Source: Bacillota bacterium (GTDB taxonomy: Bacteria > Bacillota > Clostridia > Christensenellales > UBA1242). Taken from it: a stretch of DNA of 10,909 bases. How positions within the stretch are numbered: the stretch's first letter is position 1; every line of letters starts with the position of its first letter. The notes under the pieces were generated by a model. That model had not been told where the DNA came from. It did not search any database and saw only the letters and a program-made list of their open reading frames with translations. Of this stretch, positions 1 through 7,056 are shown in pieces. The position numbers and the translations under genes are program-made. The stretch lies in contig WQSK01000031.1 in assembly GCA_009787915.1 (NCBI GenBank), positions 1 through 10,909 on the forward strand, in the 5' to 3' direction.

Positions 1-1017
1 ACCAAAACGGGTGAAATTTCCGTGCACGCCAGCCAAATTGTTTTGCTTGCAAAATCCATTAAACCCCTGCCTGACAAGTACCACGGGCTTAAAGACCCAG
101 AACTTCGTTACCGCGAGCGTTATGTTGATTTGATTTCAAACCCAGAAGTTCGTGATATCTTTGTTTTACGAAGCAAAATTATCAAAAGCATCCGCGAGTT
201 TTTGGACAAAAAAGGTTTCCTAGAGGTCGAAACACCGATACTACAAAACATCCCAGGGGGTGCGGATGCACGGCCTTTTATCACAAAGCACAATGCCCTT
301 AACATGGAGATGTACCTCCGAATCGCGAACGAGTTGCATTTAAAACGCCTTATCATCGGAGGATTTGAAAAGGTTTACGAAATCGGGCGTATGTTTAGAA
401 ACGAGGGCATAAGTTACAAACATAACCCAGAGTTCACGAATATGGAGTTGTATCAATCCTATGCCGATTACAACGACATGATGGATTTGACCGAGGAGAT
501 GTTTAAATTTGTTATGCAAAAAACCCTTGGAACCACGACCATTGTTTACGAGGGGCAAACGATTGATTTTGGCAAGCCTTGGCGTCGTGTCAAAATGTTG
601 GACATTGCAAAGAGTTTCGAGGACTTTGAAGAAAACATCGAGGCTACCCTTATCCAACCTACTTTTGTCATGGATTACCCTGTTGAAACTTCCCCGCTTG
701 CAAAGCGCAAAAAAGACGACCCTAACTTTGTGGAGAGGTTCGAGTTATTTGTGTTCGGTCGGGAACTTGCAAATGCGTATTCCGAGTTGAACGACCCGAT
801 TGACCAGCGCACTCGGTTCGAGGAGCAGATGAAAAAACGCGCTGCGGGCAACGACGAGGCGCATATGTTGGATGATGATTTCCTTAACGCCGTTTCGTAC
901 GGTATGCCACCGACAGGCGGGTTGGGCGTTGGCGTTGACCGACTTATCATGATGATAACGGGCGTGCATTCTATTCGCGAGTGCCTGTTTTTCCCAACAA
1001 TGAAACCTGTTAAATAA
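1..1017 (+). CDS. lysS: Lysyl-tRNA synthetase, class II (partial, 5' end outside window)
   Basis: Charges tRNA-Lys with lysine using ATP, in the cytoplasm. The reading frame is open from base 1, so the gene enters from the left. The GTG at position 22 is an internal Val, not the start. About 338 codons are visible, starting at the end of the anticodon-binding domain and covering the whole catalytic domain. Landmarks are PLPDKYHGLKD and RYRERYVDL (linker into motif 1), FRNEG plus HNPEFTNMELYQ (motif 2), LIQPTF, SPLAKRKKDDP, ELNDPIDQR, and GLGVGVDRL (motif 3), ending FFPTMKPVK. Oddity: between the segment KMLDIAKS (about 592-615) and ATLIQPTF the protein is about 35-40 residues shorter than the E. 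coli and B. subtilis enzymes as I remember them, with no sign of a frameshift. The gene converges on the kinase gene, with only 8 bases between the two stop codons and no visible terminator. Identification is secure. Confidence 0.97.
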   Translation, partial: TKTGEISVHASQIVLLAKSIKPLPDKYHGLKDPELRYRERYVDLISNPEVRDIFVLRSKIIKSIREFLDKKGFLEVETPILQNIPGGADARPFITKHNALNMEMYLRIANELHLKRLIIGGFEKVYEIGRMFRNEGISYKHNPEFTNMELYQSYADYNDMMDLTEEMFKFVMQKTLGTTTIVYEGQTIDFGKPWRRVKMLDIAKSFEDFEENIEATLIQPTFVMDYPVETSPLAKRKKDDPNFVERFELFVFGRELANAYSELNDPIDQRTRFEEQMKKRAAGNDEAHMLDDDFLNAVSYGMPPTGGLGVGVDRLIMMITGVHSIRECLFFPTMKPVK

Positions 1018-1025
1018 CAAAAATA

Positions 1026-1835
1026 TTAAAGTTCCAAAAGCAATGCCCGAATTCTTTGCAACTCTTTTTGTTTGGCGGCATCCCCCCAATGTGTCACGTG
1101 ACGAAAGAACCGCACGCCGCGCACCAAGGCAACAAGTTTTATATCGCTTATGTCAAGTTTGGTTTTTGTCTTAGCGCAATAGTGTTCAAGCATCGCATCA
1201 AAGATTGTGGAATCAAATTCCATCATCGCGCAAAATTCCACGTGACTCACATAGTATTCGGCGTTACCAAAATCCACAATACCCGACAGACGGTTTTTTG
1301 TGTCCAGCATGATATTTTCTTCTTGCAAATCACCGTGCGTCATGACGAAAGTTTGCCTAACCAAAAAGTCGTTGTACCGCGCGGCTATGGCGGTGAATTT
1401 TTCGTTTTCTTCTTTGGACAAAAATGGTGCGATAACAGACAAACTGGATTTTAACTTCTTGTTGTTTTGGTCGACCATTTTTTGTTTGCTTCCGTCAAGG
1501 TTGATATTCGCACTTTGGATTTCAATGACAAAATCTGCCAGCCCCCTGCCGATTGCACGCTTTTGTTCGGTGGTGCAAGCAACAATGACTCCCCCCAATT
1601 CTTTGCCCTTAACAAAAGACATACGGATAGCACCGTTTGGAAAGTCTTTGCAGGGTGTAACGAGATTCGCCCCATTTGGAATTTGGACGGATTTTATACA
1701 ACCGTCCAGCGCGTCCAAAATATTTTTAATCCGCATATACCATTCAAAAGAATCATCGCATTTCCCTGCAAGAATCACGGTACCCTCATCCGTCAAAAAA
1801 GCATTGTTATACACGCCCTCGCCGATTTTTTTCAT
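1026..1835 (-). CDS. Aminoglycoside phosphotransferase (APH)-fold small-molecule kinase
   Basis: 269 aa. The C-lobe carries the hallmarks of the APH/choline-kinase-like family: a Brenner motif HGDLQEEN at residues 167-174 (catalytic Asp169, metal-ligand Asn174) and GIVDFGNAEY around 185-194 with the DFG-type metal-binding Asp188. The N-terminal 100 residues are divergent, and a clear nucleotide-binding Lys or P-loop cannot be assigned by eye. Members phosphorylate aminoglycosides, choline, homoserine, sugars and other hydroxyl substrates. Nothing here identifies the substrate, and calling it a resistance gene would be unsupported. No signal peptide or membrane segment is visible, so it is probably cytosolic. 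The ATG lies 10 bases after the recA stop and has no Shine-Dalgarno. A promoter embedded in the end of recA places the predicted transcription start at or next to this ATG, which suggests a leaderless mRNA. It could also be read through from pgsA-recA. Confidence 0.85.
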   Translation of the reverse strand: MKKIGEGVYNNAFLTDEGTVILAGKCDDSFEWYMRIKNILDALDGCIKSVQIPNGANLVTPCKDFPNGAIRMSFVKGKELGGVIVACTTEQKRAIGRGLADFVIEIQSANINLDGSKQKMVDQNNKKLKSSLSVIAPFLSKEENEKFTAIAARYNDFLVRQTFVMTHGDLQEENIMLDTKNRLSGIVDFGNAEYYVSHVEFCAMMEFDSTIFDAMLEHYCAKTKTKLDISDIKLVALVRGVRFFRHVTHWGDAAKQKELQRIRALLLEL

Positions 1836-1842
1836 GTGTTTT

Positions 1843-1871
1843 AGTTTACTCTGCTGTCGCAGTTTTGTCCA
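1843..1871 (-). promoter_or_regulatory. Putative sigma70 promoter for the APH-type kinase gene (leaderless type)
   Basis: On the minus strand a -35 TGGACA (1866-1871, 5 of 6 to consensus) is followed by a 17-nt spacer and a -10 TAAACT (1843-1848, 4 of 6). It is entirely within the last recA codons, and the TAA of the -10 is the recA stop codon. Only 7 nt separate the -10 from the kinase ATG at 1835, so +1 would be at or 1 nt before the A of ATG. It is the weakest hexamer pair of the four promoters of this type here. Confidence 0.5.
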
Positions 1872-2874
1872 TTACGGCGTTAATTTTTTTAAGAATTTCA
1901 TCGGCAATATCTTTGTTTTTTTCCAAAAACTCTTTTACCTTTTCACGGCCTTGACCAATTTTTTCGTCGTTATAAGAAAACCATGCACCCGATTTTGCGA
2001 TAATGTTGTTCGCAACAGCAAGGTCAATAATACAACCTTCGTTAGAGATACCTTTACCAAACGTTATTTCGAACTCGGCAATTTTGAAAGGAGGTGCAAG
2101 TTTATTTTTCACAACCTTGACTTTTGTGCGGTTCCCAACCAAATCATCACCGTCTTTGACACTGCCGATACGGCGAACATCCAAACGAATTGTCGAATAG
2201 AATTTAAGCGCCTTACCGCCAGGTGTGACTTCGGGACTTTGCCCAGGCATCATAACACCAATCTTGTCACGAAGTTGGTTTATAAACAAAAGTGCGGTTT
2301 CCGACTTGCTGACGAGGGGGCTAAGTTTCCTAAGTGCCTGTGACATCAAGCGGGCTTGCAGACCAATAAACGCATCCCCGATGTCGCCGTCGATTTCGGC
2401 GCGAGGTGTCAACGCCGCAACACTGTCCACAACGATGAGGTCAACAACACCGCTCATAACCAATTTTTCTGCTATATCAAGACCTTGTTCACCACTGTCT
2501 GGTTGTGACAAAATAAGTTCTTTTACATCAACGCCAAGAGCCTGCGCGTAGGTCGGGTCAAGGGCGTGTTCGGCGTCGATAAACGCGCAAATAAGACCTT
2601 GTTTTTGGGCTTCAGCAACAACGTGCAAAGCAACCGTGGTTTTACCGCTTGATTCAGGACCATAGACTTCCGTCACGCGACCACGCGGGATACCGCCGCA
2701 CCCAAGCGCCGCATCCAACGTCAAACACCCTGTTGGGATGACTTTTATGTTACGAACAATTGGGCCTTCACCCATTTTCATAATCGCACCCTTGCCGTAT
2801 GCTTTTTCGATATTGGCAAGCGCGGCCGCAAGGGCTTTTTGTTTTACATCACTTTTTTCAATCTTTTCTGACAT
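1846..2874 (-). CDS. recA: Recombinase RecA
   Basis: 342 aa, full length for the family. RecA polymerises on single-stranded DNA, drives strand exchange and stimulates LexA self-cleavage where LexA is present. Visible features: Walker A GPESSGKT (residues 72-79), the FIDAEHALDP segment with catalytic Glu102, Walker B IVVDS with Asp150, FINQ with Gln200, and the C-terminal KSGAWFSYNDEKIGQGRE block. The acidic C-terminal tail is short. Oddities are in the DNA-binding loops. L2 reads GVMMPGQSPEVTPGG where the usual form is GVMFGNPETTTGG, a 2-residue insertion with the conserved Phe (E. coli F203) replaced by Met. L1 reads GDAFIG instead of GDSHxG. The ATG overlaps the end of pgsA by 17 bases, so the two are co-transcribed and probably translationally coupled. 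An AAGGAG lies 13 nt upstream of the ATG, a longer spacing than usual. I saw no GAAC-N4-GTTC LexA box before pgsA-recA. Confidence 0.98.
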   Translation of the reverse strand: MSEKIEKSDVKQKALAAALANIEKAYGKGAIMKMGEGPIVRNIKVIPTGCLTLDAALGCGGIPRGRVTEVYGPESSGKTTVALHVVAEAQKQGLICAFIDAEHALDPTYAQALGVDVKELILSQPDSGEQGLDIAEKLVMSGVVDLIVVDSVAALTPRAEIDGDIGDAFIGLQARLMSQALRKLSPLVSKSETALLFINQLRDKIGVMMPGQSPEVTPGGKALKFYSTIRLDVRRIGSVKDGDDLVGNRTKVKVVKNKLAPPFKIAEFEITFGKGISNEGCIIDLAVANNIIAKSGAWFSYNDEKIGQGREKVKEFLEKNKDIADEILKKINAVMDKTATAE

Positions 2875-3676
2875 TTTCTTCTGTTATCTCCTTCTTTGGC
2901 TGAGCCTTTGCCCTAGGTTTTGCAGGGGCTTTAGGCTTTGGTTGTTCGGCTGTTCCTGGAACAACTGTTGCAACCGCTTCTATTGAATCTTCGCCGTCTT
3001 CTGGTTCCTCTTGGCGAACTTGTTTAACATAGTTTGAAATGTAAGTACAGCATGACCAGACACTTAGAACCGCGGCGGTAGACATCATAAAGATACACAC
3101 GAACGTCCACAAATCAAACGCTATACCAGGGTGGATAAATTGAACCATCCAGTTCATGTTAAACGCAAACATCATGTACAAACCAATCGCTATGGCCTGG
3201 GCAAACGTCTTTGCTTTGCCAAGTTTGTCGGCTTCAATAACAATACCTTGTTCGGCGGCTATGAAGCGCAAACTGTTCATAATGATGTCACGGCTTAGTG
3301 ACACAAACACCGCCAACACGGCAAACCAGAACGGGAACACGATTGTTGCAGGGTGGTCGAATTGGTGAATGTGCCAAATCGGGTCAGCCAATATAAGGAC
3401 AAAACCAAGGGTCACAAGCATTTTGTCGGCTACGGGGTCAAGGAGTTTTCCAAGGGTGCTGACTTCGTTGTTTTTGCGCGCAAGATACCCATCCCAGAAA
3501 TCTGTGATTGCGGCAACCGCGAACAATAGGAATGCAATAAGCCTTCCCCAGTTCATAAAAAATTCATTGAACGTGGAAACCGCCAAAATGTAAAAAAGCA
3601 TTATGAGTGGCAACAACGCAAACCTAAGCATTGTAAGGCGCATCGGCCAATTCATGTTTTTCAAAAACCTAAACAT
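2858..3676 (-). CDS. pgsA: CDP-diacylglycerol--glycerol-3-phosphate 3-phosphatidyltransferase (PgsA-type CDP-alcohol phosphatidyltransferase)
   Basis: 272 aa integral membrane enzyme that makes phosphatidylglycerol phosphate from CDP-diacylglycerol and glycerol 3-phosphate. The CDP-alcohol phosphatidyltransferase signature D-x2-DG-x2-AR-x8-G-x3-D-x3-D is complete (D59, D62, G63, A66, R67, G76, D80, D84). Several hydrophobic segments follow (about 18-35, 46-58, 108-126, 158-175, 188-208). Location beside recA is classical for pgsA. Oddity: residues 222-272 form an extra hydrophilic tail, acidic first (EEPEDGED) and then rich in Pro, Ala and Lys (about 245-262), which ordinary PgsA proteins lack. 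The start at 3676 fits a promoter that puts +1 on this ATG. The Met at residue 8 (3655) also matches the usual family N-terminus and is an alternative start. Substrate specificity for glycerol phosphate is inferred from neighbourhood and family. Confidence 0.9.
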   Translation of the reverse strand: MFRFLKNMNWPMRLTMLRFALLPLIMLFYILAVSTFNEFFMNWGRLIAFLLFAVAAITDFWDGYLARKNNEVSTLGKLLDPVADKMLVTLGFVLILADPIWHIHQFDHPATIVFPFWFAVLAVFVSLSRDIIMNSLRFIAAEQGIVIEADKLGKAKTFAQAIAIGLYMMFAFNMNWMVQFIHPGIAFDLWTFVCIFMMSTAAVLSVWSCCTYISNYVKQVRQEEPEDGEDSIEAVATVVPGTAEQPKPKAPAKPRAKAQPKKEITEENVRKD

Positions 3677-3682
3677 ATAACC

Positions 3683-3711
3683 ATATTACCACCATGGTTT
3701 GGTTTAGGCAA
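3683..3711 (-). promoter_or_regulatory. Putative promoter of pgsA-recA (leaderless type, with UP-like A/T tract)
   Basis: Minus strand: -35 TTGCCT (3706-3711), 17-nt spacer, -10 TAATAT (3683-3688). The predicted +1 falls on the A of the pgsA ATG at 3676. Directly upstream of the -35 lies an A/T tract with AAAAATTT repeated in tandem (about 3717-3733), resembling an UP element for the RNA polymerase alpha subunit. The spacer contains the 8-bp palindrome ACCATGGT (3691-3698), a possible operator. The only GGTGG near the ATG would lie upstream of +1, so it could not serve as a ribosome binding site if +1 is right. Confidence 0.55.
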
Positions 3712-3739
3712 GTACTAAATTTTTAAATTTTTGCAAGTT

Positions 3740-5464
3740 TCAGTTTTCATCCACTGTCGGAGGCCAAGGTATAAAGTTGTCATCAAGATACGTCAAGAAA
3801 AACGAGCCGCGTGCGTGCGAAGTAATGACACCAATGGTCAAGGTTTCAGGCATCGAGGGTTCCGATTCCTCGTTCTCGGCCACAGGGGCATCATCAAGGA
3901 TTTCAGAAATCTCGTTTATGAAAAAGAACATATGCCCAATATCGCTGGATTGACCGTATCGGTTAAGAACCTGGAACGCGGAAACACGTGCGCCTTGAAC
4001 CCTTGTTGGCGGGAGTTCGGTTTCTTGACGCTCGCCCGCAAATGTGACGGTTACCAAATCTCCACCGAGGCTTCGGAACATAATGTTGTTTGAATTAATA
4101 GCAATGATTTCGTCAACATCGTGTGCGCCAGATAATGTTATAGGCGTATAAATTTGCCCCAAGGTTTGGTTGGTTGAATACAAAAACAGTTGTGAATTAA
4201 TTCGGGTGATTAACCTAAGTTCAGACAACTCGCCCGCCACCATGACTGCTTCACCTTGTTCCGCAAGCAACGGACTTGCCATAGTTCTAACACCTGTAAA
4301 CGCACCGCGCCCAGAGTCATTCCCATAATGGTCCAACAAAATCTCGTTGACACCGCTGATTACTTTGAGTTCGTTGCGTCGGGCTGGGTCTTGGAAGCCT
4401 GTTTCCATAACAAGGTGCCCATTCCCAAGTGCCAACAAAGCGTGTGAATTATGGTTGTGGAAAATTGTTCTGGTTTTTCGCGAAGAAATATTAAAGAAAC
4501 CAACTATGTTGTTTTGTGCCGCGCCATGGGCGTGCAACTCGTCATCACAGTTTTGTGTAAAAAAGACATACCTCATAATACCACCGAAACTGTTGGCACG
4601 ACTTGCACGGGCGTCACTTAAAAGCAAATTCCCCTGCGCATCACGGATTGTGCTTTCAAAATAACCTGTAACAATTGGCAGAACCACCGAAGTCACATCC
4701 TCGGCAACCGTATGAACTCGCCCACGCATGTCGACGCGGTTTAGTTGTTCGCCATCCAAAATCATTAGATACACATTTTGGTGGATACGGCTTGTGCCAT
4801 CCCCTCCGTAAACAACCGTGAAGTCAGCCCGTGGAACATTGTCGTTTCGCGTAGTATAAATTCTTCTGTGGTTTCGCCCGTCAAGGTCAACACGGAAAAA
4901 ATCCGTCCTCTCGCGACGCAATTGCCCGTGGCGGTTTCGTTGGTTGTTTGGGCTTGTATAAATAAGAGTTCCATTGACAACCCAAAGCGCGGTTTCTTCC
5001 CAGCCAGCAACTTTTGGTACAATGAGTTCAAGGGGTGAGCCTTTTTCTCGGTCTTGGCAAAGGCGAAGGTCGGACGCATTGTCCCAGTATTCAAACTGTT
5101 GCTCGGTCCCGTTTCTGAAATGTTCCCATGCTTCAAGGTGGCTGTTGTCGTAAACTGGCAAACCATTATCCATGCGAACGCGCCAGATTGCACCGTCACC
5201 GCCGTTCGGTCGGCGAACGCGGTTGTAATCGTTTTGGCGGTACTCAAGTTCATGCATAGAAATAAAACCGCTGGTGAAATAAAGATACTGTCCAACCATG
5301 ACGGCGGCGCCTCCATTTCCAGACACAGAGGTTATCGTTGTAGGTACTGTGCGAACAGGACGAAAACGCCCTTGCATCCTTGGGATAATAACAAAAGACA
5401 AAACCCCCGTAAAAATTACGACGGCTGCCACAGCGATGCTTATCCACACTTTTTTGCGATTCAC
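3740..5464 (-). CDS. Membrane-anchored extracytoplasmic protein, probable beta-propeller fold, function unknown
   Basis: 574 aa. I do not recognise a named family. Residues 1-5 are NRKK-type basic, followed by one hydrophobic segment (about 6-28, no lipobox Cys), so it is a signal anchor or uncleaved signal with the rest outside. The body is rich in beta-strand-like units with aromatic and Gly-Asp turns recurring through the chain: VGQYLYFTSG, AIWRVRMDNG, VNGTLIYTS, FFRVDLDGRNHRRIYTT, LMILDGEQLNRVDMRG, IVGFFNISSRKTRTIF, NSQLFLYSTNQTLGQIY. These resemble blades of DUF5050/WD-like propellers that display 'value, then label' strands. The last 80 residues have an acidic stretch (VAENEESEP) and a hydrophobic C-terminal part. 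A consensus promoter lies right in front, with +1 predicted on the GTG at 5464. A GTG at 5449 is an alternative start but would remove the basic residues expected before a membrane anchor. It stands alone between pgsA and the 188-aa gene. Confidence 0.8.
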   Translation of the reverse strand: MNRKKVWISIAVAAVVIFTGVLSFVIIPRMQGRFRPVRTVPTTITSVSGNGGAAVMVGQYLYFTSGFISMHELEYRQNDYNRVRRPNGGDGAIWRVRMDNGLPVYDNSHLEAWEHFRNGTEQQFEYWDNASDLRLCQDREKGSPLELIVPKVAGWEETALWVVNGTLIYTSPNNQRNRHGQLRRERTDFFRVDLDGRNHRRIYTTRNDNVPRADFTVVYGGDGTSRIHQNVYLMILDGEQLNRVDMRGRVHTVAEDVTSVVLPIVTGYFESTIRDAQGNLLLSDARASRANSFGGIMRYVFFTQNCDDELHAHGAAQNNIVGFFNISSRKTRTIFHNHNSHALLALGNGHLVMETGFQDPARRNELKVISGVNEILLDHYGNDSGRGAFTGVRTMASPLLAEQGEAVMVAGELSELRLITRINSQLFLYSTNQTLGQIYTPITLSGAHDVDEIIAINSNNIMFRSLGGDLVTVTFAGERQETELPPTRVQGARVSAFQVLNRYGQSSDIGHMFFFINEISEILDDAPVAENEESEPSMPETLTIGVITSHARGSFFLTYLDDNFIPWPPTVDEN

Positions 5465-5470
5465 CCTTTA

Positions 5471-5498
5471 ATTATATCCTGTTACACGAATTTGTCAA
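5471..5498 (-). promoter_or_regulatory. Consensus sigma70/sigmaA promoter for the 574-aa gene (leaderless type)
   Basis: Minus strand: a perfect -35 TTGACA (5493-5498), 16-nt spacer and a perfect -10 TATAAT (5471-5476). The base at +1 by standard spacing is the G of the GTG start at 5464. An AAAGGG touches the GTG with no spacer, so it cannot act as its Shine-Dalgarno. It could only serve a GTG 15 bases further in. Confidence 0.8.
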
Positions 5499-5507
5499 CA
5501 ACGGGTT

Positions 5508-6074
5508 TTATGAAATTGTCATGACTTTTGCGGTTGCAGGCTTTAAGTTGTACTTTCTTAATGCATATGATTTAAGCAAACCAATAACTTCCGTCGCCTC
5601 ATGTTCAGCAAAGTTATTATTTTCTTTGCAGGCAGTATACGCGGTATTCAAAATAAACTTAAAACCTTCTTGACGTGTTTTCTTTAAATGTTCTTGCGCC
5701 GTAGCATCAATTGCACTTGTGAAATACTTCATGAATTCGTTACGTGATAATGTTGCAGCACGTGTTTTGTTTTTCTTGCCATCTCCCCCGACTTTGTCAA
5801 CAAAAAGCGTTGGCGCAGGCTTGCCTCCGCGACCAGCACCCAAAAAGATATCTGCCGCCATATCTTCCGCGGTTTCACCCGCCTCCATGTCACCACCAAG
5901 GCGTGCCACCATACCCGCAATATTCATTGTGGTTTTAAAACCCTCAACCAAATCTTTAAGGAAAGACTTTTCCTGTGGCTTTTGCGTCCTCTTTTTTGCG
6001 GTCATCTCCGCATCTATTGCCCTGCGCTCCTCATACTCTTTGTCGCGCGTTCTGTCACGTATAGTCTGATTCAT
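5508..6074 (-). CDS. Hypothetical 188-aa soluble protein
   Basis: I do not recognise this protein. The start at 6074 is chosen because AAAGGGG sits 9 nt upstream of that ATG and a promoter lies at the right distance. An upstream in-frame ATG at 6104 lies almost at the predicted +1 and has no ribosome binding site. The N-terminus (residues 1-40) is highly charged and probably helical (MNQTIRDRTRDKEYEERR). Then comes a moderately hydrophobic stretch near LVEGFKTTMNIAGMVARLGG, a Gly-rich turn (FLGAGRGGKP, about 82-91), a basic patch (GGDGKKNKTR), and a helical C-terminal half with LSRNEFMKYFTSAIDATAQEH and a Tyr/Lys-rich end. No signal peptide, clear membrane segment or catalytic motif is seen. 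It is a single-gene unit between ftsY and the 574-aa gene. Confidence 0.75.
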   Translation of the reverse strand: MNQTIRDRTRDKEYEERRAIDAEMTAKKRTQKPQEKSFLKDLVEGFKTTMNIAGMVARLGGDMEAGETAEDMAADIFLGAGRGGKPAPTLFVDKVGGDGKKNKTRAATLSRNEFMKYFTSAIDATAQEHLKKTRQEGFKFILNTAYTACKENNNFAEHEATEVIGLLKSYALRKYNLKPATAKVMTIS

Positions 6075-6106
6075 GATATACAACCCCTTTATAAGATAAT
6101 TCAAGT

Positions 6107-6135
6107 ATTATATCACGATTTTACACCAAAGTCAA
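6107..6135 (-). promoter_or_regulatory. Strong sigma70/sigmaA promoter for the 188-aa gene
   Basis: Minus strand: -35 TTGACT (6130-6135), 17-nt spacer, -10 TATAAT (6107-6112), 11 of 12 consensus bases. Predicted +1 is near 6100, giving a short leader of about 26 nt that contains AAAGGGG spaced 9 nt from the ATG at 6074. It is a conventional leadered promoter and contrasts with the leaderless ones in the window. Confidence 0.8.
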
Positions 6136-6156
6136 CACCCAAATCGGGGCGCCCCT

Positions 6157-7053
6157 TTATTTAAGCCCAACAATTGCGCGGGCAAAATCCTTTGGGTCGA
6201 ACGGCAAAAGGTCATCAATCTTTTCACCCACCCCCACAAACAAAACGGGCAGGTCAAATTGTTTTTTGATAGCCACAATAACACCACCCTTGGCGGTTCC
6301 GTCAAGTTTCGTTAGGATTACCCCGTCAAGGTCTATGGCCTCGTTAAAGACATCGACTTGGTTAATTGCGTTCTGCCCCGTCGTTGCGTCCAAAACGATA
6401 TACTTTTTATAATTAGGAACTTCAAAACGGTCAACCACCCTGTCCATTTTTGCGAGTTCTTTGATTAGGTGTTCTTTATTATGTAAACGACCCGCGGTGT
6501 CGATTATGACAATGTCATCTTTCTTCGCCGCCGCACTTGTCATCCCGTCGAAAACAACAGACGCTGGGTCCGCGCCTTGTGTTTGTTTTACAATACGAAC
6601 TTTGGCACGCTCTGCCCAAGTATCCAGTTGCTCCGTCGCCGCAGCCCGAAACGTATCCGCCGCAACGATGAGTACATTCTTTTTTTGCTCTCGGAAATAA
6701 TTCGCCATTTTCCCAATCGACGTTGTTTTTCCAACACCATTGACGCCGACAACCATAACGACTTCCTGGCCTTGGGTCTTAACTTCTTCGGTGGACAAAA
6801 TATTTGCGATACTCTCGGCAAGTGCCTCTTTCAACGCCTCCTCGGTTTTGATACCGTCTTTTTTAGCAACACGTTTTATGTCGGAAACAATTTCTTCGAC
6901 CGCCTCCATTCCCATGTCTGCGGACAACAACACCGCCATAAGGTCGTCATAAAATTCCTCGGTTAAATCCTTTGTAAAGATTTGCGAGATTGAACTCGTA
7001 ATCGCGGTTGCGGTCTTTGCGACCCCGCCAAAAAGTTTCTTGAAAAAGCCCAT
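6157..7053 (-). CDS. ftsY: Signal recognition particle receptor FtsY
   Basis: 298 aa SRP-family GTPase that docks ribosome-SRP complexes at the membrane for co-translational insertion. The N-terminus is a short amphipathic, basic membrane-targeting helix (MGFFKKLFGG). There is no long acidic A domain, so this is the compact NG form common in Gram-positive bacteria. The four-helix N domain covers about 25-90. G-domain motifs are complete: G1 GVNGVGKTT (103-111), DTFRAAA (133-139), DTAGR (185-189), TKLDG (248-252) and GVGEKIDDLLPF (274-285). The ATG lies 3 bases after the smc stop, with GGAGAG spaced 7 nt upstream inside the smc end, so it is translated from the smc transcript and probably coupled to it. 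The smc-ftsY order is the usual Bacillota arrangement. Confidence 0.97.
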   Translation of the reverse strand: MGFFKKLFGGVAKTATAITSSISQIFTKDLTEEFYDDLMAVLLSADMGMEAVEEIVSDIKRVAKKDGIKTEEALKEALAESIANILSTEEVKTQGQEVVMVVGVNGVGKTTSIGKMANYFREQKKNVLIVAADTFRAAATEQLDTWAERAKVRIVKQTQGADPASVVFDGMTSAAAKKDDIVIIDTAGRLHNKEHLIKELAKMDRVVDRFEVPNYKKYIVLDATTGQNAINQVDVFNEAIDLDGVILTKLDGTAKGGVIVAIKKQFDLPVLFVGVGEKIDDLLPFDPKDFARAIVGLK

Positions 7054-7056
7054 AGT

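Noticed and set aside
22..24. GTG as the start of lysS
   Set aside because: The frame continues upstream to base 1 with LysRS-like residues, and the anticodon-binding domain is missing, so the gene is cut by the window edge.
1026..1835. Antibiotic resistance gene (aminoglycoside phosphotransferase)
   Set aside because: Only the fold-level motifs are visible; the substrate-binding region is divergent and the core-genome setting gives no sign of acquisition.
1300..2343. A 347-codon open frame on the plus strand
   Set aside because: It is antisense to the kinase and recA genes, has no family motifs or ribosome binding site, and reflects the codon bias of the genes on the other strand.
6145..6154. 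GGGGCGCCCC palindrome after ftsY as an intrinsic terminator
   Set aside because: The stem would be very short and is followed by GATTTGGG instead of a T-run. It may add weak pausing but I cannot support it as a terminator.
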